Below are positions 9,301 through 18,265 of a stretch of DNA of 64,000 nt, piece after piece. Origin of the DNA: Caminibacter pacificus (GTDB lineage: Bacteria; Campylobacterota; Campylobacteria; Campylobacterales; Nautiliaceae); contig NZ_RJVK01000001.1 in NCBI RefSeq assembly GCF_003752135.1, positions 186,001-250,000 of the forward strand. Direction: 5' to 3'. Each line of letters starts with the position of its first letter. Position 1 is the first letter of the stretch. The notes beneath the pieces are model-generated. The model had not been told where the DNA came from. It saw nothing but the letters and a program-made list of their open reading frames with translations, and made no database searches. The translations under genes were made by a program, and so were the position numbers.

Positions 9301-9820
9301 TGTTTTTTTAGCAATACTTACCCTTCTTGGAAGTATTATGGTCTTGCTTGTTTTCGTTAAATTTATGCATAGTGCGTATCTTGGTAAGAGTGATGAAAAA
9401 AGAATAGAAAAAGTTGATTTTTATATGGCGGTGCCTATGGTATTGCTTGCGTTTTTAAATATTTTATTAGGAATATTCCCGTATGTAATGCTAAAACCTA
9501 TAAACTTCATATTGACTCAATTCGGATTAAAAGAGATTTTGATTACTCCAAGCTCAATTACTCTTGGAAATGACGTATTAAATACGTTTTCGCTTGCAGT
9601 GTTTATCATTTTGGGATTAGTTGTTGCGGTAAGTATGTATCTTTTCAAAAAAAGAGTGAGAACAACTCATATATTCCTTTCGGGAGTTAGAGATTTAAGT
9701 AAAAAAGATCTTCATATTAAAGCGGATAGTTTTTATGAAAGCGTTACCGAGCTTATTTTAAAAATAATCTATTACACTAAAAAAGTGTTCGGATTAAAAG
9801 GAGGATACGTTGAGCGCTGA
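6344..9820 (+). CDS. cooM: CooM-type fused membrane subunit of group 4 hydrogenase (two NuoL-like modules)
   Basis: This 1158-residue, almost wholly membrane-embedded protein holds two antiporter-like (Proton_antipo_M) modules in tandem. The first has the TM5 glutamate in LFWELMT (about residue 266), the lysine in GVKAGIVPLHKW and the AHPEAPSS block near 350. The second has FFWEIMGGW (about 716), FLMKAAQLPIR and the matching PKPAPTPISG block near 800, but has lost the HKW element. Conserved SK pairs occur in the late helices of both (NSKF, VSKW). Such a double-module protein is CooM, the ion-pumping subunit of CO-induced hydrogenase. The start is GTG at 6344 after GAAGGA. It heads a 12-gene operon and overlaps cooK by 11 bases. 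Confidence 0.88.
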   Translation: MEGIVLLSLLIILFLKVFALINVKQVKKSFIIASTAEIFYLSLAFLGSYGLSSALLHIEYQFVFRMLALLLLFEFISFKKSELLEDLKGVAFNVWGVVFGLAIFGSLGVSLITSKQLILNTFSANNLFDFGYLVVVINLIQAIYLITVFENLVIKNGESISFVKNKLLIFLFTFASILVFVYPQLYLILPQSFSDIKTFHISFSFDTGGIRLLFGGLFGFIMLMVFLYSLDYIKRNKIFYYFALAVLTISLIEVAFSDTFESFYLFWELMTISSYLLIMHSRSDKSIGAAKIYFLMCIAGAYLLQLTFSYFYTHGIESFSEIKTINITLAVLLLLGFGVKAGIVPLHKWLPIAHPEAPSSISAPLSGILTKAGIFGIILTIYLFKFNNEIFSYLVIFLGLITLLYGEIKTLYETDLKRLLAYSTIGQIGEIITVLGLMSLSALSAALYHIINHAVVKDLLFLSAGILILSAGSRNLEDLKGIGKKMPFLAFPLGVGIFAISAFPPFGNFNSKFLMVYSSMNAHNYVVAFGLVIGAIIGFIGMLRVFKYIFLFNPHRDFEEVKGIKVFVTYFLAIISFILGIFPNEVMSFINSSIFYTFHQKVQLIPFVLHIPFSVSIMILGAFVVFFFAKKSVHAGILSALFSFLALIELSFHKFSFGIFFAILVVFMAILNFIYAARYMDHSHKPYRFFANFIIMIVGILGVVLSKDIYNMFFFWEIMGGWALYLALVHEEDDYSIREASKYLIYNYAGAGILMIGFSILLNYGIELSLLKNLTLNATLTFAVILLTIGFLMKAAQLPIRIDYQMHPKPAPTPISGYISSVMLKTGPFMLVKVFYMLIATGLLINILTINDIAHIAAIIGVVTIIMGAAFGLLTNSMKRLLIFLTVAEIGYIVAGVSLLTNEGLAGGLLHLVNHMFFKDLLFLSAGAIFYKTGIDNLNELGGIAKKMPITFGVFMVAVFSTAGVPMFSGFVSKWIIYHALMAKGYVFLAILTLLGSIMVLLVFVKFMHSAYLGKSDEKRIEKVDFYMAVPMVLLAFLNILLGIFPYVMLKPINFILTQFGLKEILITPSSITLGNDVLNTFSLAVFIILGLVVAVSMYLFKKRVRTTHIFLSGVRDLSKKDLHIKADSFYESVTELILKIIYYTKKVFGLKGGYVER

Positions 9821-10769
9821 AATCATTCATTTTTTAATTTTTCCGGGCGGTTTATTCGCACTTGTGCTCGGAATTTTTATGTTATCGCTTGAGAGAATAG
9901 TGGTAGCGAGATTACAAGGAAGAGTGGGGCCTCCTATTTATCAAAATTTTATTGATGTTATTAAGCTGTTTAACAAAGAAATTTTAGTACCTAAAGATTC
10001 CAAAGAGATTGTGTTTATGTATGCTCCGGTATTAGGCTTTGCCGCGTTGATTGCAATGCTTTATTTCATACCTTTGCCCGGTGTATATGAAGGAGCGGGG
10101 AATAATTCGGATTTGATTATTCTAATTTACGTTATGGCTTTACCGGCGATTTCTCATATTTTAGGAGGAAGCGCTTCGAGTTCACCTTATGCCGCTATTG
10201 CCGTAAATAGAGAGTTGAAATTAATGCTTGTATATGAGGTGGTGTTTGTAATTATAGCTTTTAGTATAGCTCTTTATGTAGGAAAAGGGAGTGCCGTTTT
10301 ATCGTTAAAAGATATTATGAATTATCAATTAAACAACTCTCCTTTAATTTTGGATTGGAAGTTTTGGCCTGCGATAGTGGCTTTTGTAATTTTCGTATTG
10401 GCAACTATGGAGTTTCCTCCTTTTCAAGTTGCTCATCATAACGACGCGGACGTAATGGACGGGTTTTTGATTGAACACAGTTCGATTCCTCTTGCGATAT
10501 ATGAAATGACCGATGCTTTAAAAATCGTACTTTTAAGTATCGTTTTTCAAATTTTCTTTTGTCCGTGCGTTATAGGAGGCGATGTTGTTGTCAACTTACT
10601 CTTTTTTATCGCTAAAACGGTTATTTTCGTAATGTTTTTTTCATTGCTTCATGCGATTTTCGCAAGTTTTAGAATAGATCAAGCGTTTAAATTTTTGATT
10701 ATCGTACCTACGACATTGAGCTTAATAACTCTTGTTTTGGTTATTTTGTCAATAAAAGGATTAATATGA
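9810..10769 (+). CDS. cooK: CooK, NuoH-like membrane anchor of the hydrogenase
   Basis: CooK corresponds to NuoH/complex I ND1, the subunit joining the hydrophilic hydrogenase arm to the membrane arm. The 319 residues contain about eight helices and the family signature ERIVVARLQGRVGPP near residue 30, plus the acidic loop around EFPPFQVAHHNDADVMDGFLIEHS. The TTG start at 9810 lies after an AGGAGGA and inside the end of cooM. It overlaps cooL by 4 bases. The order M-K-L-X-U-H is the same as in Rhodospirillum rubrum. Confidence 0.9.
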   Translation: MSAEIIHFLIFPGGLFALVLGIFMLSLERIVVARLQGRVGPPIYQNFIDVIKLFNKEILVPKDSKEIVFMYAPVLGFAALIAMLYFIPLPGVYEGAGNNSDLIILIYVMALPAISHILGGSASSSPYAAIAVNRELKLMLVYEVVFVIIAFSIALYVGKGSAVLSLKDIMNYQLNNSPLILDWKFWPAIVAFVIFVLATMEFPPFQVAHHNDADVMDGFLIEHSSIPLAIYEMTDALKIVLLSIVFQIFFCPCVIGGDVVVNLLFFIAKTVIFVMFFSLLHAIFASFRIDQAFKFLIIVPTTLSLITLVLVILSIKGLI

Positions 10770-11194
10770 GTATTATTACCAGAAGTCCGTTTTTATTCAG
10801 GATAAATACAGGTAGTTGTAATGGATGTGACGTAGAGCTTGCTACTACGGCCATGATACCGAGATACGATGTCGAAAGACTCGGATGCAGATATACGGGG
10901 AGTCCTAAACATGCCGACATTTTGCTTGTGACGGGACCGATAACCGCCAGAAGTAAACCTTATTTGATTGAGGTATTGGATGAACTGCCAAGACCGTTTG
11001 TTGTCGTTGCTATAGGAACTTGTCCGACAAGTTGCGGTATTTTTAGAGATTCTTATTCTATTGAAGGCCCTCTTGATAAATATGTTGAAGTGGATGTAAA
11101 CGTTCCGGGGTGTCCTCCAAGACCTCAAGCGATTATCGACGGAGTGGCAAAAGCACTTGAAATTTGGAAAAGAAAAATAAGGGATTTCAAATGA
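10766..11194 (+). CDS. cooL: CooL, small subunit of group 4 NiFe hydrogenase
   Basis: This is the NuoB-like electron-transfer subunit that holds the proximal 4Fe-4S cluster. Over 142 residues the four cluster cysteines are visible: SCNGCDVE (residues 15-20), GTCPTSCG and PGCPPRPQ. The proline-rich GCPPRPQAI ending is typical of the family. It carries no Tat signal, as expected for a cytoplasmic-facing Ech/Coo type enzyme. The start overlaps the end of cooK, and its stop overlaps the ATG of cooX. Confidence 0.93.
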   Translation: MSIITRSPFLFRINTGSCNGCDVELATTAMIPRYDVERLGCRYTGSPKHADILLVTGPITARSKPYLIEVLDELPRPFVVVAIGTCPTSCGIFRDSYSIEGPLDKYVEVDVNVPGCPPRPQAIIDGVAKALEIWKRKIRDFK

Positions 11195-11706
11195 GCGGAT
11201 TTTTAAAAATTGCAATAAGAAACCTTTTAAAAGGTCCTACAACCGATCCGTATCCTTTCGGAGATACTTTTATTCCTCAGAAGTTAAGAGGTAAATTAAA
11301 AGTTGACGCTTCGGAATGTACGGCATGTAGAACGTGCGAGGAAGTCTGTCCCTCAGGTGCGATAAAAATTACTAAAAATGAAGGAGCTTACGTACATACG
11401 ACCTGGTATAACACTTGTTGTTTTTGCGGTAACTGTGAATTTTTTTGTCCTACGGGTGCGATAAAACTCACCACCGATTTTCACACGGCACATTTTCAAG
11501 ATGAAAAATATTCTTTCGTCACAGTTGCCGTAATAAAAGAGACGGAGTGCAAGAACTGCAAAACAAAATTCGTACCTCCGAGTGAGGCGCTTTTAAAAAG
11601 AGCTTATAACGGTATTGATATAGATTTGGACGAATTAAAACTTTATTGTCCGGAATGTAGAAAAAAAATAGCTTTTGAAAGGTTGCATTTATGGTTGAGA
11701 CATTAA
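11191..11706 (+). CDS. cooX: CooX, two-cluster ferredoxin subunit of the hydrogenase
   Basis: CooX resembles NuoI and relays electrons between the hydrogenase core and ferredoxin. Two 4Fe-4S motifs are clear: CTACRTCEEVCP and CCFCGNCEFFCP. A further CKNC...CPEC set near the C-terminus probably binds zinc or another metal. I place the start at ATG 11191, in an ATGA overlap with the cooL stop and with AAGGGA upstream; an earlier in-frame ATG at 11164 would add an unlikely 9-residue extension inside cooL. The product is 171 residues. It overlaps cooU by 16 bases. Confidence 0.9.
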   Translation: MSGFLKIAIRNLLKGPTTDPYPFGDTFIPQKLRGKLKVDASECTACRTCEEVCPSGAIKITKNEGAYVHTTWYNTCCFCGNCEFFCPTGAIKLTTDFHTAHFQDEKYSFVTVAVIKETECKNCKTKFVPPSEALLKRAYNGIDIDLDELKLYCPECRKKIAFERLHLWLRH

Positions 11707-12200
11707 AAAGAAAAGTAAAAAGCGAAATAAAAGAACGAATAGAAAAGTTTGATTTAAAAGAAGAAAAAGACGAAAAAGGCAATATTCAGCTTTGGCTGAA
11801 AATTGATAAAAAAGATATAGTGCATATGGCACAGATAATAAAAGATTTCGGGGGAAGATGCGTAATTATTAGTGCATATACGAACGATGAAGTTCCTGTA
11901 CTCGTTTATCATTTCGACATAGACGGAATGCTTGTAAACGTAGAAATAAAACTGCCTGATAACAAAGTAGAATCCATAACTCCTATTTTACAATCCGCAA
12001 ATTGGGCCGAGAGAGAATTCAAAGAGATGTACGGTATCGAATTAATAGGTCATCCTAATCCTAAAAGATTATTTTTGGATGAAAGCATTGCTGAAGGAAT
12101 ATTAAAAGAATATATGCCTCTCTCACAAGCGATGAACGGAGCGGCTACGTGTTGTATGTGGGAGAGAGTAGAAGCACAAAGGCATAACGATGAGTACTAA
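11691..12200 (+). CDS. cooU: CooU, NuoC-like subunit of the hydrogenase
   Basis: The 169-residue protein matches the 30-kDa complex I subunit family (NuoC), which docks on the large subunit. The family motif appears as ANWAEREFKEMYGIELIGHPNP, followed by KRLFLDE. The N-terminal 40 residues are highly charged and helical. It overlaps cooX by 16 bases and cooH by 11 bases, so all three are translationally coupled. It has no catalytic residues; its role is structural within the soluble arm. Confidence 0.9.
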   Translation: MVETLKRKVKSEIKERIEKFDLKEEKDEKGNIQLWLKIDKKDIVHMAQIIKDFGGRCVIISAYTNDEVPVLVYHFDIDGMLVNVEIKLPDNKVESITPILQSANWAEREFKEMYGIELIGHPNPKRLFLDESIAEGILKEYMPLSQAMNGAATCCMWERVEAQRHNDEY

Positions 12201-13269
12201 AATACCTATAGGACCGTTTCATATAGGACTTGAAGAACCTATATATTTTAAAATAGATTTAAAAGGGGAAACGGTAGTAAATGTAGATATGATAAACGGT
12301 TTTGTTCATAGAGGTATAGAATATCTTGTGATGCAAAAAAACTTTTTTCAAAACTTGATTTTAACTGAAAGAGTATGTGCTTTATGTTCGAACAATCACC
12401 CTTTTACTTACGTAATGGCTGTTGAGAAGATAGCGGGAATCGAAGTGAGTAGAAGAGCTAATTATTTAAGAGTTGTAGCGGATGAAGTAAAACGTGTAGC
12501 TTCTCATATGTTCAATTTATCGATGCTTGCGCACCTAATAGGTTTTCATTCTTTAATGACCCAAACTATGGAAGCAAGAGAAATTATGCAAGACGTTAAA
12601 GAGTCTATTTGGGGAAATAGAATGGATATGAGCGCCAATACTTTAAGCGGTGTTAAATATGATTTGGACGAAGGGCAAATCGAGTTTATTTTGAATAAAT
12701 TAGATGAGCTTGAAAAACAAACGGATGAATTGATAGATATCTATTTTAATAATAAATTGGTAAAAGCAAGAACCGTTAATGTCGGTGTTTTACCAAAAGA
12801 AGACGCGCTCAGACTCGGAGTGACGGGTCCGACTGCCAGAGGTAGCGGAGTTAATAACGACGTAAGAGTTAAAGCTCCTTATGCTGCGTATGACGAACTA
12901 AAACCTACCGTGATGTTAGAAGAGAACGGAGATGTTTATTCTCGTATGAAAGTAAGATGGAGGGAGGTAAAAGAATCTATCAGGCTTATAAGAAAAGCGC
13001 TAAACAATCTTCCGGAAGGTCCGGTTGTTACGCAAAAAAGACCTCATATTCCCGCAGGGGAAGCTGTTACAAGAACCGAAGCTCCAAGAGGAGAGCTTAT
13101 TTATTATCTAAAAACAAACGGAACACAAAGACCTCAAAGAATGCGCTGGAGAGTCCCTACTTATATGAATTGGGAAGCGTTAAGAGTGATGATTCCGGGT
13201 AATAAACTAAGTGATGTTGCGGTTATTTTTAACAGTATCGATCCTTGTATTTCATGTACGGAACGCTAA
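12190..13269 (+). CDS. cooH: CooH, NiFe catalytic large subunit of group 4 hydrogenase
   Basis: CooH carries the NiFe centre for reversible H2 oxidation. Both nickel-binding cysteine pairs are intact: ERVCALCSNNH near residue 62 and DPCISCTER at the very end. That separates it from NuoD, which has lost them. The protein (359 residues) ends two residues after the last CxxC-T, so no C-terminal peptide has to be removed by a maturation protease; R. rubrum CooH is known for the same trait. The catalytic arginine region (GPTARGSG) and RGELIYYL are present. A 32-base gap leads to the CooF-like gene. Confidence 0.94.
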   Translation: MSTKIPIGPFHIGLEEPIYFKIDLKGETVVNVDMINGFVHRGIEYLVMQKNFFQNLILTERVCALCSNNHPFTYVMAVEKIAGIEVSRRANYLRVVADEVKRVASHMFNLSMLAHLIGFHSLMTQTMEAREIMQDVKESIWGNRMDMSANTLSGVKYDLDEGQIEFILNKLDELEKQTDELIDIYFNNKLVKARTVNVGVLPKEDALRLGVTGPTARGSGVNNDVRVKAPYAAYDELKPTVMLEENGDVYSRMKVRWREVKESIRLIRKALNNLPEGPVVTQKRPHIPAGEAVTRTEAPRGELIYYLKTNGTQRPQRMRWRVPTYMNWEALRVMIPGNKLSDVAVIFNSIDPCISCTER

Positions 13270-13301
13270 ATATTTCAATTTAAATAAAAAAAGGAGAGTA
13301 A

Positions 13302-13820
13302 ATGGCTAATAAGTTTATATTTGCGGATGCTACTAAATGTATAGGATGTCTCAATTGCGAACTTGCGTGTGCGGCGAGTCATATGGGAGTGGATTTGGAA
13401 CAAGCTTATGAAATGGGACTTAAAGGTATGGAGCTTATACATAGAAATACAGTATTGAAAGTTGCGAATTTAACAGCACCTATGCAATGTATGCAGTGTG
13501 AGGATGCTCCGTGCGTTAAAGCATGTCCGATCGATATTATTAAATACGAAAACAATTACGTAAAAATATACGAAGAAGATTGTATCGGGTGTAGAAGCTG
13601 TGCTATCGTATGTCCTTTCGGTGCTATAGTTATGGCAAAAAGCGAATCTCAAAACGTTTCGGGACTTGTAGCCTTGAAATGCGACTTATGCGGAGGCGTT
13701 GAAGGAGAGCAGGCATGTGTAAATGTTTGTCCTACGGATGCTCTTGAACTAATAGATTACGACGAATATAAAATAAGAAAACAAAAAGCGGCATTTGAGA
13801 GACTAAACCAACATGCATGA
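13302..13820 (+). CDS. cooF: CooF-like polyferredoxin (four 4Fe-4S clusters)
   Basis: The 172-residue protein has four cysteine sets: CIGCLNCELAC, CMQCEDAPCVKAC, CIGCRSCAIVC and CDLC...CVNVC. The opening FIFADATKCIGCLNCELACAAS is close to CooF, which in R. rubrum carries electrons from CO dehydrogenase to the Coo hydrogenase. No CO dehydrogenase gene is in this window, so here it more likely exchanges electrons with soluble ferredoxin or with the GltD-like flavoprotein two genes downstream. HydN/HycB-type proteins are the closest alternative. AAAGGAG precedes the ATG, and the end overlaps hypA by 8 bases. Confidence 0.82.
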   Translation: MANKFIFADATKCIGCLNCELACAASHMGVDLEQAYEMGLKGMELIHRNTVLKVANLTAPMQCMQCEDAPCVKACPIDIIKYENNYVKIYEEDCIGCRSCAIVCPFGAIVMAKSESQNVSGLVALKCDLCGGVEGEQACVNVCPTDALELIDYDEYKIRKQKAAFERLNQHA

Positions 13821-14148
13821 ACTATCAATCATTCAATCGATGATGAAAATAGTTGAAAAAGCGAGTAACGGTAAAGAAGTAGAAAAAATTGTAGTCAAAA
13901 TAGGGAAAATGAGTGGAGTCGAGCCCTATTTTTTGAAAGAGAGCTTTGATGTTTTTAAAGAAAACACTGTTTGTAAAAACGCCGAAATGGAGATTGTTGA
14001 GGTGGATATAAAGATTGAATGTTACTCTTGCGGAGAAATTAGCAAGGTTGAAGGATTCGATTTTAGATGTCCTAAATGTCAAAGCGGAAAAACCAAAATA
14101 ATTTCCGGCGAAGAATTATATATAGACTATATTGAGATAAAGGAGTAA
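13813..14148 (+). CDS. hypA: Hydrogenase nickel insertion protein HypA
   Basis: HypA, with HypB, delivers nickel to the hydrogenase large subunit. The 111-residue protein starts MHELSI, with His2 as the known nickel ligand. It has the zinc-binding pairs CYSC and CPKC about 19 residues apart and the family's GKMSGVEPYFL segment. Placing a hypA copy inside the coo operon suggests a dedicated maturation partner for CooH. The other hyp genes are not in the window. It is followed by the GltD-like gene after 2 bases. Confidence 0.93.
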   Translation: MHELSIIQSMMKIVEKASNGKEVEKIVVKIGKMSGVEPYFLKESFDVFKENTVCKNAEMEIVEVDIKIECYSCGEISKVEGFDFRCPKCQSGKTKIISGEELYIDYIEIKE

Positions 14149-14150
14149 AA

Positions 14151-15572
14151 ATGAAAAAGCATTATAGAGTTATTCCAAGAAAAATCCAAAGAAAAAGAGA
14201 ACCTCATGAAAGAGTAAAAGATTTCGAACCGGTATATCATGAATTTACCCCTGAAGAAGCTATTGAACAGGCGAAAAGATGTATTACGTGCCCTATTGAT
14301 ATTTTGAGAGGACTTGAGAGTGAGTTTAGTTTTTGTAGAACGGGATGTCCTTTAAATAACTATATTCCTCAATGGATTAGGGAATATAGAAACGGTAATT
14401 TACAAAAAGCTTTCGAACTTAGTAATGAAACTTCTCCTTTTCCTGAAATTTTGGGAAGAATTTGTCCTCATGATAATCTTTGTCAAGGAGCGTGTACTAT
14501 TGCAAAAACCGAGCACGGTAGCGTTACAATCGGAGCTATTGAAGTATTTATCAGCGAAGAAGGTTTTAAACAAGGACTGAAACCTTATTATGGAGAGGAT
14601 AAAAAAAGAAAAAAAAGAGTGGCGATTATCGGTAGCGGTCCTGCCGGAATGAGTTGCGCTACTTTTCTTTTAAGAGGCGGTGTAAACGTTGAAATTTTTG
14701 AAAAATCGGATAGACCAGGAGGTCTTTTAACTTATGGTATTCCTAATTTCAAACTCCATAAAGACGTTGTATTTAGAAGATTTGAGTGGATGAAAGAGGC
14801 AGGATTGAAACTCCATTTGAATCATCCTATCTTAACTGAAGAAGAATTTGAAAAATTAGTAAACGAGTTTGATGCGGTATTTATCGGAGTGGGTGCTCCA
14901 AGCGGTAGGGGTGCGAGAATGGAAAACGAAGACGCAAACGGTGTTTATCATGTAATGGATGTACTCACACATGCTCAAAAAAGAGTATTTAAAGATTTTG
15001 ACGATTGCATTTTAAAAGATAAAAGAGTAGTGGTACTTGGGGGTGGAGATAGTGCGATGGATGCAGTCAGAACCGCTATTAGAAGCGGTGCTAAGGAAGT
15101 GACTTGCGTTTATAGAAGAGACGAAGCTAATATGCCGGGAAGTAAAAAAGAGGTTATTAACGCAAAAGAAGAGGGTGTTAAATTTATGTTTTATACCGCT
15201 CCTAAAGCCGTAAAAGTCGATGAAAACAAAAACGTTATAGGAATCGTTTGTCAAAAAACGGAGCTCGGAGAGCCGGATAGTAGCGGTAGAAGAAGAGTTC
15301 AGGTGGTTGAAGGAAGCGATTTTGAAATTCCTTGTGATATAATTATCTTAGCACTCGGATTTGATAACGTGAAGTTTCCTTGGTACGAACATGCCGGTAT
15401 TGAAACGGATAAGTGGGGGTGTCCGATTGTTAATGATAAAAAACAGACCACTAATCCGAAAGTGTATGCCGGCGGAGATGCCGTAAGAGGCGCCGATTTG
15501 GTAGTTACCGCCGCAAGAGACGGTAGAGACGCCGCTTATGCGATATTAGAACAATTCGGATTAAAGGATTAA
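14151..15572 (+). CDS. gltD: GltD-like NADPH-dependent FAD/iron-sulphur oxidoreductase
   Basis: This 473-residue protein has the glutamate synthase small-subunit architecture. An N-terminal double 4Fe-4S domain shows cysteines in [14 protein letters not shown] and [14 protein letters not shown]. An FAD Rossmann site ([10 protein letters not shown], about residue 160) and an NADPH Rossmann site ([19 protein letters not shown], about 300) follow, with [12 protein letters not shown] typical of NADPH preference. It could be the beta subunit of glutamate synthase, but no large subunit (GltB) is near. It lies 2 bases after hypA and 2 bases before the fumarate reductase genes, so I infer that it may feed NADPH or ferredoxin electrons to one of those enzymes. 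Homologues also act as NfnB/SudA-type electron bifurcation or transfer subunits. Confidence 0.8.
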   Translation: MKKHYRVIPRKIQRKREPHERVKDFEPVYHEFTPEEAIEQAKRCITCPIDILRGLESEFSFCRTGCPLNNYIPQWIREYRNGNLQKAFELSNETSPFPEILGRICPHDNLCQGACTIAKTEHGSVTIGAIEVFISEEGFKQGLKPYYGEDKKRKKRVAIIGSGPAGMSCATFLLRGGVNVEIFEKSDRPGGLLTYGIPNFKLHKDVVFRRFEWMKEAGLKLHLNHPILTEEEFEKLVNEFDAVFIGVGAPSGRGARMENEDANGVYHVMDVLTHAQKRVFKDFDDCILKDKRVVVLGGGDSAMDAVRTAIRSGAKEVTCVYRRDEANMPGSKKEVINAKEEGVKFMFYTAPKAVKVDENKNVIGIVCQKTELGEPDSSGRRRVQVVEGSDFEIPCDIIILALGFDNVKFPWYEHAGIETDKWGCPIVNDKKQTTNPKVYAGGDAVRGADLVVTAARDGRDAAYAILEQFGLKD

Positions 15573-15574
15573 AA

Positions 15575-17281
15575 ATGGTGGCTGTTTATAAAAGTGATGT
15601 TGTTATAGTAGGAGCGGGGCTTGCTGGGCTTGCAGCCGCAAGAGAGCTCGTAAAAAACGGTAAAACCGTAACGGTTTTGACAAAACTTCATCCTTTACGT
15701 TCCCACTCCGGAGCCGCTCAAGGCGGTATCAACGCCGCACTCGCGGATGACGACGATGTTGAACTTCATATTTTCGATACTATCAAAGGTAGTGATTATT
15801 TAGCCGACCAAGACGCTGTCGAGCTTATGTGTGAAAAAGCACCTGAGACGATTAGATGGATTGAGAGAATGGGTGCCGTTTTCAGTAGAAGAGAAGACGG
15901 TCGAATCGCACAAAGGCCGTTTGGTGGGCAAAGCAGACCAAGAGCATGTTTTGCAAAAGACAGAACGGGACTAACCCTACTTCAAACTATGTACGAACAG
16001 TGTGTTAGAGAAAACGTTTTGATGCTTGATGAATGGTATGTGGCTGATGTGTTATATGACGGAAAGAAAGCTTATGGAGTAGTGGCATATAATCTAAGAG
16101 ATATGACTCCTGCTATCTTTAATGCAAAAGCCGTAATGTTCGCGACGGGAGGATATGCAAGAGCTTTTAAAATCAACTCAAACGCTCATGCGAATACGGG
16201 AGACGGACTTTCAATATTGGCAAGAAGAGGTATTCCTCTTGAAGATATGGAATTCGTACAGTTTCACCCTACGGGACTTGCCGGAAGCGGTATTTTAATG
16301 AGTGAAGCGGCAAGAGGAGAAGGCGGTAGGCTGTTTAATAGAAACGGTGAAAGATTTATGGAAAAATATGCTCCGGAAAAAATGGAACTTGCGCCGCGTG
16401 ATGTTGTAAGTAGAGCTATTATGAAAGAAATTATTGAAGGAAGAGGTGCAACAGAAGATCCTTTTGCCGTATATCTCGATCTGACGCACTTAGGAGAAAA
16501 GAAAATCAACGAAAGACTTCCCGAACTTAGAGATTTGGCACTGACTTTCTTAGGGCGTGATATGGTAAAAGAGCCAATTTTAATCTCAGCAACCGCTCAC
16601 TATTCGATGGGTGGAATTCCTGTTGATATTAACGGACACGTAAAAAAATCTCCTAACGAACTTACAGAAGGACTTTATGCTGCCGGTGAGTGTGCTTGTG
16701 TGAGTGTGCACGGAGCAAATAGGCTTGGAGCGAACTCGTTGCTTGAAGCTCTGTTTTACGGAAGATGGGTAGGAAATTCTATATTAAAAGACCTTGATTC
16801 GTTGAGTTTTAAAGAAGCTAAGCCGGATGAAGCGGTGGTGATGCTTGATGAAGTAGAAAAACTTTTGAATTCTAACGGCGATGAAAGAGTCTCACAAATA
16901 AGAAACGAATTGCAAGAGACAATGACGACTAAAGTAGGTGTTTTTAGAGAAGAAAAGACTATGATAGAGGCCAAAAATAAACTTAAAGAGTTAAGAGAGA
17001 GATTCAAACATATAAAACTTGACGATAAAAGCAAAATGTATAATACCGACCTACAAGAAGCTATAGAACTCGGGCATATGCTCGATTACGCACTATTTAT
17101 CGTCGAAGGGGCTATTAACAGAAAAGAATCAAGAGGAGCTCATTATAGAGAAGATTATCCGAAAAGAGACGACAAAAATTATTTAAAACATACTTTCGGA
17201 TATTTAAAAGGTGATGATATTGAAATTGAATACGGCGATGTGAAAATCACCAAATACGAGCCTCAAGAGAGAAAATATTAA
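15575..17281 (+). CDS. frdA: Fumarate reductase/succinate dehydrogenase flavoprotein subunit, cytoplasmic type
   Basis: The 568-residue flavoprotein interconverts fumarate and succinate. An FAD Rossmann motif ([12 protein letters not shown]) begins near residue 10. The covalent-FAD histidine lies in [16 protein letters not shown], and catalytic segments [22 protein letters not shown] and [10 protein letters not shown] are intact. There is no Tat signal or other leader, unlike the periplasm-facing MfrA of Wolinella, so the enzyme should sit in the cytoplasm. It is followed by iron-sulphur and HdrB-like subunits rather than a cytochrome b anchor. The gene lies in a tight run after the GltD-like gene. 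In an autotroph of this type it would serve the reductive TCA cycle. Confidence 0.9.
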   Translation: MVAVYKSDVVIVGAGLAGLAAARELVKNGKTVTVLTKLHPLRSHSGAAQGGINAALADDDDVELHIFDTIKGSDYLADQDAVELMCEKAPETIRWIERMGAVFSRREDGRIAQRPFGGQSRPRACFAKDRTGLTLLQTMYEQCVRENVLMLDEWYVADVLYDGKKAYGVVAYNLRDMTPAIFNAKAVMFATGGYARAFKINSNAHANTGDGLSILARRGIPLEDMEFVQFHPTGLAGSGILMSEAARGEGGRLFNRNGERFMEKYAPEKMELAPRDVVSRAIMKEIIEGRGATEDPFAVYLDLTHLGEKKINERLPELRDLALTFLGRDMVKEPILISATAHYSMGGIPVDINGHVKKSPNELTEGLYAAGECACVSVHGANRLGANSLLEALFYGRWVGNSILKDLDSLSFKEAKPDEAVVMLDEVEKLLNSNGDERVSQIRNELQETMTTKVGVFREEKTMIEAKNKLKELRERFKHIKLDDKSKMYNTDLQEAIELGHMLDYALFIVEGAINRKESRGAHYREDYPKRDDKNYLKHTFGYLKGDDIEIEYGDVKITKYEPQERKY

Positions 17282-17291
17282 AGGATAAGCT

Positions 17292-18263
17292 ATGGAAGTT
17301 ACGTTTAAAGTATATAGATTTAATCCCGAATTTGACGATAAACCTCATTATGACGAATATAAACTCGAAATGGGTGAAGATAGTGTGATTTTGGACGCTT
17401 TGAATAAAATAAAATGGGAAATAGACGGCAGTTTGAGTTATAGGAGAAGTTGTAGACACGGTATTTGCGGAAGTTGTGCGATAAAACTTAACGGCAAAAA
17501 CGTACTTGCGTGTAAAACTCCTATAAAAGAAGCTGTGGAGCAGTTCGGTAATGTTTTGATTGTGGAACCTTTAAGTAAGAAAAAAGAAAAAGTTATAAAA
17601 GATTTAGTAATCGATAAAAAAGATTTTTGGGATAAAAACGCAAAAGTTAAGCCGTATCTGATAGCGGAAATAGACGAACATCCGACAAGTGAAAATCTGA
17701 TTCCTCCTAAACTCGTGGAGTTATTGGAAGATGCGGATTATTGTATTGCTTGCGGTTGCTGTTATTATACGTGCGAGACGATACGAGGCGGTGATACGGA
17801 GTTTTTAGGACCTCAGGCTCTTGCTAAAACTTATAGATTTACCGCTGATGTAAGAGATGAAGCTAAAAAAGAGAGATTGGAACTTGTAAACGAGCTTGGT
17901 ATCGGGGTTTGGGATTGTGTTAAATGTCAGGGTTGTATTGAGGTGTGTCCTAAAGGAGTCGATCCGTTTACTAAAATTACACATTTACATAATCAAATCT
18001 TTGAGGAGGGAGTCGCTAAGAAAAACGTAGCTACTAAACACGCCGAAGGATTCGTTCATTCGATTAAAAAACACGGAATTTTGGATGAGGGAATGCTTGT
18101 ATTATATAGTGAAGGCGTAAACGTAGTAAGACATCTTCCGGAAGCTATAGCAATGTTTGCGAAAGGAAAAATTAAACTTCCTTGGCAAATGCCGAAAAGT
18201 AAAGGTTTGGATGAAATTCAAAAACTTATAGAAATTTCTCAAACTCATGAGTTAAAGGATTGA
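17292..18263 (+). CDS. frdB: Fumarate reductase iron-sulphur subunit
   Basis: The 323-residue protein begins with a plant-type 2Fe-2S ferredoxin domain: SCRHGICGSCAIKLNGK and then LACKT near residues 55-80. It continues with two cluster motifs, CIACGCCYYTC (about 153) and CVKCQGCIEVCPKGVDPF (about 215). It is longer than classical FrdB/SdhB (about 240), with roughly 80 extra C-terminal residues. Long forms occur in the SdhABE/Mfr/Tfr class, where the next partner is an HdrB-like protein, as seen here. An AAAGGA site and short spacing link it to frdA. No heme-binding anchor gene is nearby. Confidence 0.9.
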   Translation: MEVTFKVYRFNPEFDDKPHYDEYKLEMGEDSVILDALNKIKWEIDGSLSYRRSCRHGICGSCAIKLNGKNVLACKTPIKEAVEQFGNVLIVEPLSKKKEKVIKDLVIDKKDFWDKNAKVKPYLIAEIDEHPTSENLIPPKLVELLEDADYCIACGCCYYTCETIRGGDTEFLGPQALAKTYRFTADVRDEAKKERLELVNELGIGVWDCVKCQGCIEVCPKGVDPFTKITHLHNQIFEEGVAKKNVATKHAEGFVHSIKKHGILDEGMLVLYSEGVNVVRHLPEAIAMFAKGKIKLPWQMPKSKGLDEIQKLIEISQTHELKD

Positions 18264-18265
18264 TT

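Noticed and set aside
14151-15572. Straight assignment to ammonia assimilation as glutamate synthase
   Set aside because: No large subunit in the neighbourhood and the gene is embedded in a redox operon; kept as GltD-like.
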